Shown in pieces: positions 1 through 7,141 of a stretch of DNA of 8,905 nucleotides. The position numbers were made by a program, and so were the translations under genes. The notes beneath the pieces were generated by a model. It did no database searches. It saw only the letters and a program-made list of their open reading frames with translations, and was not told the origin of the DNA. The DNA lies in assembly GCA_025350885.1 (NCBI GenBank), contig JANXXA010000046.1, positions 1 to 8,905 of the forward strand, read 5' to 3'. Source of the DNA: Phenylobacterium sp. (GTDB taxonomy: Bacteria > Pseudomonadota > Alphaproteobacteria > Caulobacterales > Caulobacteraceae). Numbering within the stretch: position 1 is the first letter of the stretch; each line of letters begins with the position of its first letter.

Positions 1-64
1 CGACAAGGGCCTGGCCCCCATCGACGTGCTCAGGGCCAAGGTGCGGGGGCAGTTGGCCGCCTGA
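1..64 (+). CDS. ccrM: C-terminal end of CcrM-like DNA adenine methyltransferase (partial)
   Basis: Only the last 20 codons are present, in the frame starting at base 2 and ending at the TGA at 62-64; the gene runs in from the left edge. The tail reads DKGLAPIDVLRAKVRGQLAA. The core GLAPIDVLRA-VR closely matches my memory of the C-terminus of Caulobacter CcrM, in the extension that follows the methyltransferase domain. CcrM methylates adenine in GANTC sites after replication and couples DNA methylation state to cell-cycle transcription. The context supports this: mutY, smc and the F0 ATP synthase genes lie close to ccrM in Caulobacter. No catalytic motif is visible because the catalytic part lies outside the window, so the call depends on a short match plus synteny. 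Confidence 0.75.
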   Translation, partial: DKGLAPIDVLRAKVRGQLAA

Positions 65-100
65 CCCCCCGACAGCCTGACCCCCCAACAGCCTGGCCCC
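60..100. repeat. C-rich 16-bp tandem repeat, about 2.5 copies, overlapping the ccrM stop
   Basis: Unit 1 (60-75, cctgaccccccgacag) and unit 2 (76-91, cctgaccccccaacag) differ at one base. A partial third copy (92-100, cctggcccc) follows with one further change. The first unit contains the TGA stop of the upstream gene. The top strand is strongly C-over-G biased here. That is the base composition favoured by Rho utilisation sites, so it could help end the ccrM transcript, but this is inference. Simple replication slippage explains the repeat itself. Confidence 0.7.
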
Positions 101-172
101 TGGACCGCGCCGGCAATCCCGCGCACGCTCCGCCGATGACCCGCGCGCAGCTTCGATGATCGGACAAACGCC

Positions 173-1342
173 TTGAACCCCAGGGTCCTGGTCCTGACCC
201 TGGTGACTTTTGCGTTCGGCTCGGCGGCCTTCATCTTCGCCGGCCTGCTGGAGACCATGGCTGCGGACCTGGGTGTCTCCACCGCCGTCGCCGGCCAGCT
301 GCAGACCGCCTACGTGCTGACCTCGGCGGTATTGGGACCCGTGGCGGCCTGGGCGCTCGGCCGGCTCGACCGCAAGCTGGTGGTGATCCTGGGCCTCAGC
401 CTCGGCCTGGGGTTGCACATCGCCTGCGCCAGCGCGCCGAACTTCCAGACGCTCCTGGTGCTGCGCGCCTTCGCAGGGCTCGCCGGCGCCATGTCCGGCC
501 CGGCCGCCAGTGTCGCGGCGGCCTCGCTGGCGCCGCCGGAAAAGCGCGGCTCGGCGATCGCCATGGTGGCGGGTGGCATGACGCTGGCCTTCGTGCTCGG
601 CATTCCTCTGGGCAGCGTCGTCGGCTCGCTGTTCGGCTGGCGCTCGACCTTCCTGGTGGCGGCGGCGCTGTCGGCCATCGCCCTGGTCGCCGTGCTGATC
701 TTTCTGCCCAGGGTCCCGCCGACGCCCCGCCGCGTGGGCGGCAGCCTTCAGATCACCGCGATCTGGCCGCTCTACATGACCACCTTCCTGACCTTCGCCG
801 CCAACATGACGGTCAATCTCTATATCGCCCCCATCGTCCGCGTCGGCGCGGGCGTCACCGGGGCCGGGGTCGGCGCCTTCCAGGCGATGATCGGCGTGGG
901 ATCGATCGTCGGCCTGTGGCTGGGCGGCCGCGCGGCCAATCGCAATGTCGGGCGCGGCTGGATCCTGCAGGGCTTCGCTATCCAGGCCGTGGCCATGAGC
1001 ACCCACTTCGCCGCCACCCACCACGCCCTGCCGCCGGGCCTGCCGAGCAAGGCTTTGGTGGCGCTGGCGATCTTCCTGGCCGCCACGGCGCTGTTCTCGA
1101 TCACGCCGGTGATCCAGACGCGGCTGATCCAGATGACCGGGGGCGCGCCGGTGGCGCTGGCGCTCAACGGCTCGGTGATCGCTGTCGGACAGGCCCTGGG
1201 ATCAACGCTGGGCGGCGTGGCTCTGGCCAACTTCGGCGTCCCGGCGATTCCGGCCGCGGCGCTGGCCATGTCGCTGACCGCAGGCCTGATCCTGACCTTC
1301 GTCTTCCCGCGCGCGCCGCCGGCGTCAGAGACGATCGGCTAG
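173..1342 (+). CDS. MFS transporter, DHA1/AraJ-like efflux permease
   Basis: A 389-residue, strongly hydrophobic protein with the length and pattern of a 12-helix major facilitator. Motif A is visible after helix 2 as GRLDRK (63-68), with a weaker second-half copy, GGRAANR (251-257). The helix-4 region carries LRAFAGLAGAM (97-107). An antiporter-type motif C, GIPLGSVVGSLFGWRSTF, lies at 143-160. The late segment NGSVIAVGQALGSTLGG (332-348) is typical of AraJ-like proton-driven exporters (COG2814). It should act in the inner membrane; the substrate cannot be read from the sequence. The reading frame opens after a TGA at 137-139 and has no ATG or GTG before the TTG at 173; the first ATG is at residue 29, inside helix 1, so TTG is preferred. 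No good Shine-Dalgarno sequence is visible. The gene overlaps the 3' end of convergent mutY by 18 bp and has no transporter partner nearby. Confidence 0.88.
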   Translation: MNPRVLVLTLVTFAFGSAAFIFAGLLETMAADLGVSTAVAGQLQTAYVLTSAVLGPVAAWALGRLDRKLVVILGLSLGLGLHIACASAPNFQTLLVLRAFAGLAGAMSGPAASVAAASLAPPEKRGSAIAMVAGGMTLAFVLGIPLGSVVGSLFGWRSTFLVAAALSAIALVAVLIFLPRVPPTPRRVGGSLQITAIWPLYMTTFLTFAANMTVNLYIAPIVRVGAGVTGAGVGAFQAMIGVGSIVGLWLGGRAANRNVGRGWILQGFAIQAVAMSTHFAATHHALPPGLPSKALVALAIFLAATALFSITPVIQTRLIQMTGGAPVALALNGSVIAVGQALGSTLGGVALANFGVPAIPAAALAMSLTAGLILTFVFPRAPPASETIG

Positions 1343-2371
1343 GCCCGCACGGGCGGCCTTCAGGAACACGCTGGGCAGCGCTTCGAGGTCGTGGCGGGGC
1401 GACCAGATGACGTCGGCCGCGTCGCCCTCCGCCCGCAGGAGCTGCAGGGTGAGCGTGAAGTGGGTGAAACCGTGCTCAACCTCGCCGACCCTGCGCCAGT
1501 CCGCCGCCGCGGGCGCGGCGGCTGTCGCCTCCGAATCGCTCCAGCGGGTCGCGCGCCAGTCCGATGTCGGCAGCGCCAGCATGCCGCCGAGCAGGCCCTT
1601 CGGCGGCCGGCGGACCAGCGCCACCGCGTCCCCCCACGTCAGGACATAGGCCACGCCGAAGCGGTGCGGACGGACGGCCTTGGCGGCCTTGCGAGGATAG
1701 GTCTGCGGCGCCCCGGTCGCGAGCGCCGCGCAGTGCGCGGCCACCGGGCAGCGGTTGCAGAGCGGCGCTTTTGGGCGGCAGATCGTGGCGCCCAGGTCCA
1801 TCAGCGCCTGGGCCCAGTCGCCGGGGCGCTCATGGCGGACCAGGCTCGCCGCCAGTCGCTTCAGCTCGGGCTTTGCGTCGGGCAAAGGGGACTCGACCGC
1901 AAACAGCCGGGCCATCACCCGCTCGACATTGCCGTCGACGACATTGGTCGGCGCGTCGAAGGCGATCGCGGCCACGGCCGCTGCCGTGTAGGGGCCAAGT
2001 CCAGGCAGGGCGCGCAGGTCTTCCTCGGTGGCCGGGAAGACGCCGCCGTGTTCATTCGCCACAGCCCGGGCGCAGGCCAGCAGGTTGCGGGCGCGGGCGT
2101 AGTAGCCGAGCCCCGCCCAGGCGGCCATCACCTCGCCATCCCCCTCCGCCGCCAACGCGCCGACCGTCGGCCAGCGTGCGGTGAACCTCAGGAAATAGGG
2201 TGTCGCGTGCGGCACGGTGGTCTGCTGCAGCATCACCTCCGACAGCCAGACCCGATAGGGATCGGCGCGCTGGCCGTCCGTCCGCGCCTGCGGCCGCACC
2301 CTCCAGGGCAGGTCGCGGGCGCTCGCGTCGTACCAGGCCAGCAATTGGGCGCGCAGCGCATCGACGTTCAC
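1325..2371 (-). CDS. mutY: A/G-specific adenine DNA glycosylase MutY
   Basis: This 348-residue protein excises adenine mispaired with 8-oxoguanine or guanine, preventing G:C to T:A mutations, as part of the GO base-excision repair system. The catalytic Glu45 lies in SEVMLQQT. A helix-hairpin-helix (LPGLGPYTAAAV, 122-133) leads to the catalytic Asp146 in VVDGNVERV. The 101-residue Glu-Asp spacing equals that of E. coli MutY (37/138). The iron-sulfur cluster motif C-x6-C-x2-C-x5-C is complete at Cys198, 205, 208 and 214. The C-terminal NUDIX-like domain that reads 8-oxoG spans about 235-348, with the recognition loop as GFTHF (301-305), Thr replacing the Ser of the E. coli FSH motif. The start is GTG at 2371 (minus strand), chosen because an excellent Shine-Dalgarno AAGGAGGG ends 3 bases before it. 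Divergent from the DUF721 gene; tail-to-tail with the MFS gene. Confidence 0.97.
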   Translation of the reverse strand: MNVDALRAQLLAWYDASARDLPWRVRPQARTDGQRADPYRVWLSEVMLQQTTVPHATPYFLRFTARWPTVGALAAEGDGEVMAAWAGLGYYARARNLLACARAVANEHGGVFPATEEDLRALPGLGPYTAAAVAAIAFDAPTNVVDGNVERVMARLFAVESPLPDAKPELKRLAASLVRHERPGDWAQALMDLGATICRPKAPLCNRCPVAAHCAALATGAPQTYPRKAAKAVRPHRFGVAYVLTWGDAVALVRRPPKGLLGGMLALPTSDWRATRWSDSEATAAAPAAADWRRVGEVEHGFTHFTLTLQLLRAEGDAADVIWSPRHDLEALPSVFLKAARAGLADRL

Positions 2372-2374
2372 AGA

Positions 2375-2382
2375 CCCTCCTT
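2375..2382 (-). promoter_or_regulatory. Ribosome binding site of mutY
   Basis: On the minus strand this reads AAGGAGGG, a near-perfect Shine-Dalgarno sequence three bases upstream of the GTG. It fixes the non-ATG start of mutY. Its first four bases (AAGG, plus strand 2379-2382) are also part of the inverted repeat at 2379-2408, so an mRNA hairpin could partly mask it. Confidence 0.85.
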
Positions 2383-2408
2383 ATCGTCGCGGCGCGAAGA
2401 CGGTAAGG
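2379..2408. repeat. Imperfect inverted repeat in the mutY/dciA divergent gap
   Basis: The left arm CCTTATCGTC (2379-2388) and right arm GACGGTAAGG (2399-2408) are complementary over 10 positions with one mismatch, which would be a G:U wobble in the plus-strand RNA. The spacer is 10 bases. The outer ends contain the AAGG cores of both outward-facing ribosome binding sites, which explains part but not all of the symmetry. It could be an operator for two divergent genes or an RNA hairpin limiting ribosome access; nothing shows which, and chance is possible. Confidence 0.5.
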
Positions 2409-2415
2409 TGTCCGC

Positions 2416-2952
2416 ATGGCCCGCCGTCAACTCCCCACCGCGCAAGAGGCGATGCGCATTCTCGGCGAGAAGCGCACACGCCCGCAGCGCCGCCCGCCGC
2501 CGCCGCTCGGGCGGTCGCTGACCGCGACGCTGCGCGTGCTGGACGCGAAGTTCGGCCAGGGATCCGGCGCGCTCATCGCCCGCTGGCGCGAGGTGGTCGG
2601 CGTCGAGATCGCCAAGCGCACCGAGCCGGTGAAACTCACCAAGGGCCGTAACGGGGGTCCGTCGTCGCTGGAGATCCGGGTCGCCGGCCCCTCGGCGGCG
2701 ATCATCCAGCATCAGGCTCACGAGATCCTGGCGCGCGTGAACCTCTTCCTCGGGGCCGAGGCGGTGCAGAAGCTACGGATCGTCCAGGGGCCGCTGCAAA
2801 GACCCTCCGCGCCGATGCAGACGCGCACCCGCCGCCCACCCCTCGACGCCGCGCAGGAAGCCGACCTTGCCCACGACCTCGCCGCCGCCCCGGAGGGGCC
2901 GCTGAAGGCGGCGTTGCTGGCGCTCGGCCGCGGCGTCCTGCGACAGCGCTGA
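2416..2952 (+). CDS. dciA: DUF721 / DciA-like protein, putative replicative helicase loader
   Basis: A 178-residue basic protein with the DUF721 pattern. A disordered Arg/Pro-rich start (about 1-32) is followed by the conserved core: ALIARWREVVGVEIAKRTEP (52-71), a strand LEIRV (85-89), then QAHEILARVNLFLG (100-113) and KLRIV (119-123). A variable, charged tail follows. Proteins of this family (DciA) are the ancestral bacterial loaders of the DnaB helicase in lineages without DnaC or DnaI; the role here is inferred from family membership. The ATG at 2416 is preceded by a modest Shine-Dalgarno TAAGGTG (2404-2410). The gene diverges from mutY across 44 bp and is followed after 71 bp by the DsbA-like gene on the same strand, so it may be co-transcribed with dsbA-smc. 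Some annotations would only say hypothetical or DUF721 protein. Confidence 0.82.
   Translation: MARRQLPTAQEAMRILGEKRTRPQRRPPPPLGRSLTATLRVLDAKFGQGSGALIARWREVVGVEIAKRTEPVKLTKGRNGGPSSLEIRVAGPSAAIIQHQAHEILARVNLFLGAEAVQKLRIVQGPLQRPSAPMQTRTRRPPLDAAQEADLAHDLAAAPEGPLKAALLALGRGVLRQR
2424..2430 (-). promoter_or_regulatory. Candidate -35 element of a mutY promoter
   Basis: The minus strand reads TTGACGG, matching the TTGACGS -35 consensus described for Caulobacter housekeeping promoters. It lies inside the first codons of the divergent DUF721 gene, about 53 bases upstream of the mutY start. No convincing -10 follows at the usual distance (CTTACC at best), so this is only a candidate. Confidence 0.3.
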
Positions 2953-2956
2953 GCGA

Positions 2957-2986
2957 TTGACTAAAGCCTGCCGCGCTGCGGGAATC
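2957..2986 (+). promoter_or_regulatory. Candidate promoter with a GANTC methylation site upstream of dsbA-smc
   Basis: TTGACT (2957-2962) could serve as a -35 element. At 17-bp spacing the -10 position is GGGAAT (2980-2985), which keeps only the last three consensus bases. A GAATC sequence, a CcrM target of the GANTC type, covers 2982-2986, and it is the only GANTC I find in the noncoding gaps of this window. The promoter call is weak; the methylation site itself is certain as sequence. Confidence 0.35.
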
Positions 2987-3023
2987 GGGCTCTACTGAGC
3001 GGTCTCCAGGAGAAAAGCGTTCC

Positions 3024-3641
3024 ATGCCGACCCGTCGTTCCCTCGTCGCCGTGGCGCTCGTCGCGAGCCTGGGCTCGGTTGGCGCGGCCCGCCCCGCCCC
3101 TGTGGCGACGGCGGCCGACATGACCATGGGAAACCCCAAGGCGAAGATTCAGGTGATCGAGTACGCATCGGTCGCCTGCCCGCACTGCGCGCACCTCAAC
3201 GAGACGGTGTTGACGGCGTTCAAGGCCAAGTGGGTCGATACCGGCAAGGCGCGCTTCACGCTGAAGGAGATGCTGACCGGATCGCCAACGGTGGCCATGG
3301 CCGGCTTCCTGATCGCCCGATGCGCGGGTCCCACCAAGTACTTCAAGGTGGTCGACGAGATCTACCGCAGCCAGCCAAAGTGGGCGGACGGCAAGATCAA
3401 GCTGATCCTGCAGGGTATCGCGGCCGACAACGGTCTTGACGAGACGCAATTCAACGCCTGTCTGCAGGATCAGGCGGCCGCGGCAGCGGTCAACGCGCGA
3501 TCGCTGCGGGCCTCCGAACAGGATCAGGTGGACAGCACCCCGACCCTCTTCATCAATGGCGAGCAGGTAAAGGAAACGCCCAAGACCCCCGCCGAGATGG
3601 ACGCCGCCATCGCGGCGGCGTTGAAGAGGGGAGCACGCTAG
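3024..3641 (+). CDS. DsbA-family periplasmic thiol:disulfide oxidoreductase
   Basis: A 205-residue exported protein with a thioredoxin fold. The N-terminus has two arginines (R4, R5) and a hydrophobic stretch (about 7-21), giving a Sec-type signal peptide; the TRRSLV start also loosely resembles a Tat motif. The strand [19 protein letters not shown] (41-59) carries the CPHC redox site at 52-55, identical to that of E. coli DsbA. The cis-proline loop is STPTLFING (171-179, Pro173). Two further cysteines, Cys100 and Cys146, lie in the helical insertion and could form a second structural disulfide, as I recall for alphaproteobacterial DsbA-like proteins. It probably oxidises or shuffles disulfides in the periplasm; whether it acts as oxidase or isomerase is open. 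AGGAG (3008-3012) lies 11 bases before the ATG. smc begins only 7 bp after its stop, so the two genes are likely co-transcribed. Confidence 0.9.
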   Translation: MPTRRSLVAVALVASLGSVGAARPAPVATAADMTMGNPKAKIQVIEYASVACPHCAHLNETVLTAFKAKWVDTGKARFTLKEMLTGSPTVAMAGFLIARCAGPTKYFKVVDEIYRSQPKWADGKIKLILQGIAADNGLDETQFNACLQDQAAAAAVNARSLRASEQDQVDSTPTLFINGEQVKETPKTPAEMDAAIAAALKRGAR

Positions 3642-3648
3642 CGCTCCG

Positions 3649-6600
3649 ATGCACTTCCAGCGGCTGCGCCTTTCGGGCTTTAAGTCCTTCGTCGATGCGA
3701 CCGAGTTCCGCATCGAGCCCGGCGTCACGGGCGTCGTGGGACCCAACGGCTGCGGCAAGTCGAACCTTCTCGAGGCCCTGCGCTGGGTGATGGGGGCCAA
3801 TTCCGCTAAGGCGATGCGGGCCGGCGGCATGGACGACGTGATCTTCGCCGGCGCCGCGGGCCGCGCCTCACGCAACCACGCCGAAGTCTCACTCACTATC
3901 GACAACGCCGAGCGCCGAGCCCCCGCGGCCTTCAACGATCACCCGGTGCTGGAGGTGGTGCGCCGCATCGACCGTGGCGCGGGCTCGACCTTTCGCATCA
4001 ACGGTCGCGAGGTGCGCGCCCGCGACGTGCAGCTGCTGTTCGCCGACGCTTCCACCGGCTCCAACTCGCCGGCGCTGGTGCGCCAGGGTCAGATCTCCGA
4101 GCTGATTGCCGCCAAGCCGCAAAATCGCCGGATGATCCTGGAGGAGGCGGCCGGGGTCTCGGGCCTGCACTCGCGCCGCCACGAAGCCGAACTTCGCCTG
4201 CGCGCGGCGGAAGCCAATCTGGCCCGGCTGGAGGATGTCGCCCGCGAGCTTGAAGCGACACTGGGCCGGCTGAAGCGGGAGGCGCGCCAGGCTGAGCGCT
4301 ACAAGAAGCTTTCCGCCGAGATCCGCGCTCTACAGGGCGCCGTGCTCTATGCCCGCTGGGCCGAGGCCCGCCGCGCCGCCGAGGCGCTGGGCGCTGACGC
4401 CGCAGCCGCTTCCCGCGCCGTGGAGGCCACCGCCAGCCTTGCCGCGGCGGCGACAACACGCGCCGCCCAGGCGGATGCGGTGATCCTGCACAAGCTGGCG
4501 ATCGACAAGGACCGCCTCGACCGGGAACATGAAGCCCACGCCGCGGAACTGGAGCGCCTGTCCGTCGATATCGCCCGCATCGACGCCGACCGCGTCCGAG
4601 AAGAGCATATCGTTGCTGATGCCGAGACCGCCCTGGCGCGCCTGACCGATGATCTGGCGGCGCTGGAAGCCGCCATTGCCGCCGCGCCGGAGCGCATTCC
4701 GGAACTTGCGGCCCAGGCGCAGGCTGCCGAAACGGCGCGCTCTGCGGCCGATACCGAGGTGGAGGGCCTGGCGGGCCAGCTCGCCGCGGAATCGGCTCAG
4801 CGCCGCGCTGGCGATCAGCGCGTGGACGAGGCCCAGGCGCGCCTGGCCCGCACGCGCCGCGCCCTGGATCAGGCGCGAAGCGAACGCGAGGCCCTGGGTG
4901 TCATCGCCAGTCCGCAGACGGCCCGGGCGAAGGCCGACCTGGAGCTCGCCGAAGCGGCCCTGATCGCGGTCCGCGCCGCGCTCGAGTCCGCCGAGGATGG
5001 CCGAGCTGCGGCGCAAGCCGCCGAGGTCACCGCGCGCGAAACCTGCCGCCGGCTTGACGATCAGCTGGGCCGCCTCACCGCCGAGGCCCGCGCCCTGGCC
5101 GGCCTGGTGGCCCAGGCGAGGCGAGGCGGGTTCACGCCGGTCCTCGATGTGGTCTCGCCTGATCGCGGATATGAGCGCGCGCTGGCTGCCGCCCTTGGCG
5201 ACGACCTGGAGGCCGCACTGGACCGTTCGGCGCCGGCGTTCTGGGGCGGCCGCGACGCCGAGGCGCCGCAGTGGCCGCTCGGTGCGACTCCGCTCGCCAG
5301 TGTTGTGAAGGGGCCCGGAGAGCTCGCCGCCCGCATCGCCTTCACCGCTGTGGTCGACCAGGCCGACGGAGACCGGCTGCAGGCCGGGCTCGCGCCGGGC
5401 TGCAGACTGGTCTCGAAGGAAGGGGACCTTTGGCGCTGGGATGGATTCACGGCGCGTGCCGACGCCCCCAAGGCCGCCGCCATCCGCCTGGAGCAGAAGA
5501 CCCGGCTGGCGCAGGTCGAGGCCGAGATCGAAGCTCTGGACCCCAAGGTCGAAGTCGCCCGCAGAGCGCTCGGCCTCGCCGCCGGACGGCTCGCCGGCCT
5601 CGAGGAAACCCTGCGCGCCACCCGTCGCGAGCTGCCGGGAGCCGAGCAGGGAACGCTCTTCGCTCGCACCGCCCTTGAACGCCTGGACCGCGAGGCCGCT
5701 CGCCGAGAAGCTCATGCCGCGTCCCTCGATGATGTCATCGGCCGCTTCTTGGCCGAGCATGCCGAGCATGAGGAGGCTCTGACGTCTGTCGAAGCCACAC
5801 GAGCCGCCGACGCCGGCGATACCGGCCTGGCCGAGCGCCTGGCCGCCGCCCGCGCCGCCGCCGGTCCCGCTCGCGAGGCCGCCGCCGGTGCGCGGGCGGC
5901 GCTGGAGCTGGAGACTCGCGAGAAGGGTGGCCGCGCGCGACGCCTGGAAATGCTTGCCGGTGATCGCCAGGACTGGACGCGCCGCGCCCATGCCGCGGCC
6001 AAGCGCTTGGCGGCGCTCGCCGAGGCGCGGGTCAAATCCGAGGCCGACCTTGCCCGCGCCGGCGCCGCCCCTGAGACGCTGGAAACCCGCCGCGCGGCCC
6101 TGCTCGACGCGCTAACCGTCGCCGAGGCTCGCCGCGCCAGATCGTCCGACGCCCTGGCCACGGCCGAGGCCGAGCGGGCAGCGGCTGACCGCATCCTGCG
6201 TGCCGCAGACGTCGCCGCCGCCGAAGCTCGCGAAGTTCGCGCGAGCCTGGCCGCTCACGCCGAGGCCGCCGCCGCCCGCCTTGGCGAAGTCAGCGGCCAG
6301 ATTCGCGAGACCGCGCGGATCGAGCCGGAAGCCCTGGCCCGCAAGCTCGCCGACGAGGCCGTGGCGATTCCCACGGACGCCGGCGGTGTCGAGGCCCACC
6401 TCTACAATCTGGAACGCCAGCGCGACGGCATCGGTCCGGTCAACCTGCGAGCCGAGGAGGAGGCGCTGGAGTACGCCGCGCGTCTGCAGACCATGCAGTC
6501 TGAGCGCGCCGACCTTACTGGCGCGATTGCGCGACTGCGCGAGGGCATCAATGAACTCAACGGCGAGGGCCGCGAGCGTCTGGTCGCCGCCTTCGAGGTG

Positions 6601-7053
6601 ATTCATGGCCACTTCCAGACGCTGTTCCAAGCCCTGTTCCAGGGCGGCCAAGCCGAGCTGAAGCTGGTCGAGTCAGAGGATCCGTTGGAGGCGGGTCTGG
6701 AGATCTACGCCTGCCCGCCGGGCAAGCGGATGGCGACCATGAGCCTGATGAGTGGCGGCGAGCAGGCGCTGACCGCCACCGCTCTGATCTTCGCGGTATT
6801 CCTGGCCCAGCCCGCCCCGATCTGCGTCCTCGACGAGGTGGACGCCCCGCTCGATGACGCTAACGTTGACCGCTTCTGCAACCTGTTGGACGAGATGCGC
6901 CGTCGAACCGACACCCGCTTCATCGCCATCACGCACAATCCGGTGACCATGGCCCGGATGGACCGACTGTTCGGCGTCACCATGGCCGAGCGCGGCGTCT
7001 CGCAGCTGGTGTCGGTCGATCTCCGCCAAGCCGAGGCCCTGGCCGCCCAGTGA
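3649..7053 (+). CDS. smc: Chromosome segregation ATPase SMC (condensin)
   Basis: A complete 1134-residue SMC protein, the ATPase that with ScpA and ScpB extrudes DNA loops and aligns chromosome arms behind the origin. It starts [14 protein letters not shown], the usual SMC opening. Walker A is GPNGCGKS (31-38). The Q-loop region is [10 protein letters not shown] (about 144-153), followed by EEAAGVSG at 165-172. A long Ala/Glu/Arg-rich coiled coil leads to the hinge (about 494-610, from [11 protein letters not shown] to [10 protein letters not shown]). The return coil enters the C-terminal head at [10 protein letters not shown] (about 929). The ABC signature is [10 protein letters not shown] (from 1034), and Walker B with catalytic Glu1063 is [13 protein letters not shown] (from 1058). 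ITHNPVTM supplies the H-loop. All ATPase elements are intact, so it should be functional. scpA and scpB are not in the window. It follows dsbA by 7 bp with a weak, distant Shine-Dalgarno AGGGGAG (3627-3633), suggesting translational coupling. Confidence 0.98.
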   Translation: MHFQRLRLSGFKSFVDATEFRIEPGVTGVVGPNGCGKSNLLEALRWVMGANSAKAMRAGGMDDVIFAGAAGRASRNHAEVSLTIDNAERRAPAAFNDHPVLEVVRRIDRGAGSTFRINGREVRARDVQLLFADASTGSNSPALVRQGQISELIAAKPQNRRMILEEAAGVSGLHSRRHEAELRLRAAEANLARLEDVARELEATLGRLKREARQAERYKKLSAEIRALQGAVLYARWAEARRAAEALGADAAAASRAVEATASLAAAATTRAAQADAVILHKLAIDKDRLDREHEAHAAELERLSVDIARIDADRVREEHIVADAETALARLTDDLAALEAAIAAAPERIPELAAQAQAAETARSAADTEVEGLAGQLAAESAQRRAGDQRVDEAQARLARTRRALDQARSEREALGVIASPQTARAKADLELAEAALIAVRAALESAEDGRAAAQAAEVTARETCRRLDDQLGRLTAEARALAGLVAQARRGGFTPVLDVVSPDRGYERALAAALGDDLEAALDRSAPAFWGGRDAEAPQWPLGATPLASVVKGPGELAARIAFTAVVDQADGDRLQAGLAPGCRLVSKEGDLWRWDGFTARADAPKAAAIRLEQKTRLAQVEAEIEALDPKVEVARRALGLAAGRLAGLEETLRATRRELPGAEQGTLFARTALERLDREAARREAHAASLDDVIGRFLAEHAEHEEALTSVEATRAADAGDTGLAERLAAARAAAGPAREAAAGARAALELETREKGGRARRLEMLAGDRQDWTRRAHAAAKRLAALAEARVKSEADLARAGAAPETLETRRAALLDALTVAEARRARSSDALATAEAERAAADRILRAADVAAAEAREVRASLAAHAEAAAARLGEVSGQIRETARIEPEALARKLADEAVAIPTDAGGVEAHLYNLERQRDGIGPVNLRAEEEALEYAARLQTMQSERADLTGAIARLREGINELNGEGRERLVAAFEVIHGHFQTLFQALFQGGQAELKLVESEDPLEAGLEIYACPPGKRMATMSLMSGGEQALTATALIFAVFLAQPAPICVLDEVDAPLDDANVDRFCNLLDEMRRRTDTRFIAITHNPVTMARMDRLFGVTMAERGVSQLVSVDLRQAEALAAQ

Positions 7054-7141
7054 AGGCGTGCATGAGCCAGGACGCGGACTTTGTGCCGAGACCTCACGAA
7101 TACTAAGCAAAAACAACGCACTGAATGGCGTCTGGCCAGCC

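Noticed and set aside
154..162. Short palindrome CGATGATCG before the MFS start as an operator
   Set aside because: Four-base arms are expected by chance, and no regulator gene is nearby.
1343..1354. GCCC-gcac-GGGC hairpin after the MFS stop as a terminator
   Set aside because: Only a 4-bp stem with no T run, and it lies within the mutY coding sequence.
1391..2521. 376-codon plus-strand open frame across mutY
   Set aside because: Antisense to an intact MutY with all catalytic residues; Arg/Gly-rich, no recognisable domain.
2961..3935. 324-codon minus-strand open frame across dsbA and the smc start
   Set aside because: It lies opposite two well-supported genes and the composition is that of antisense GC-rich DNA.
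5752..5769. Direct 9-bp repeat GCCGAGCAT within smc
   Set aside because: It encodes AEHAEH inside the coiled coil; short in-frame duplications are ordinary there.
4330..5991. 553-codon open frame on the minus strand inside smc
   Set aside because: A shadow of the Ala/Glu/Arg-rich coiled-coil codons in GC-rich DNA; Gly/Arg/Leu-rich and low-complexity, with no domain I recognise, and it lies wholly under an intact SMC gene.
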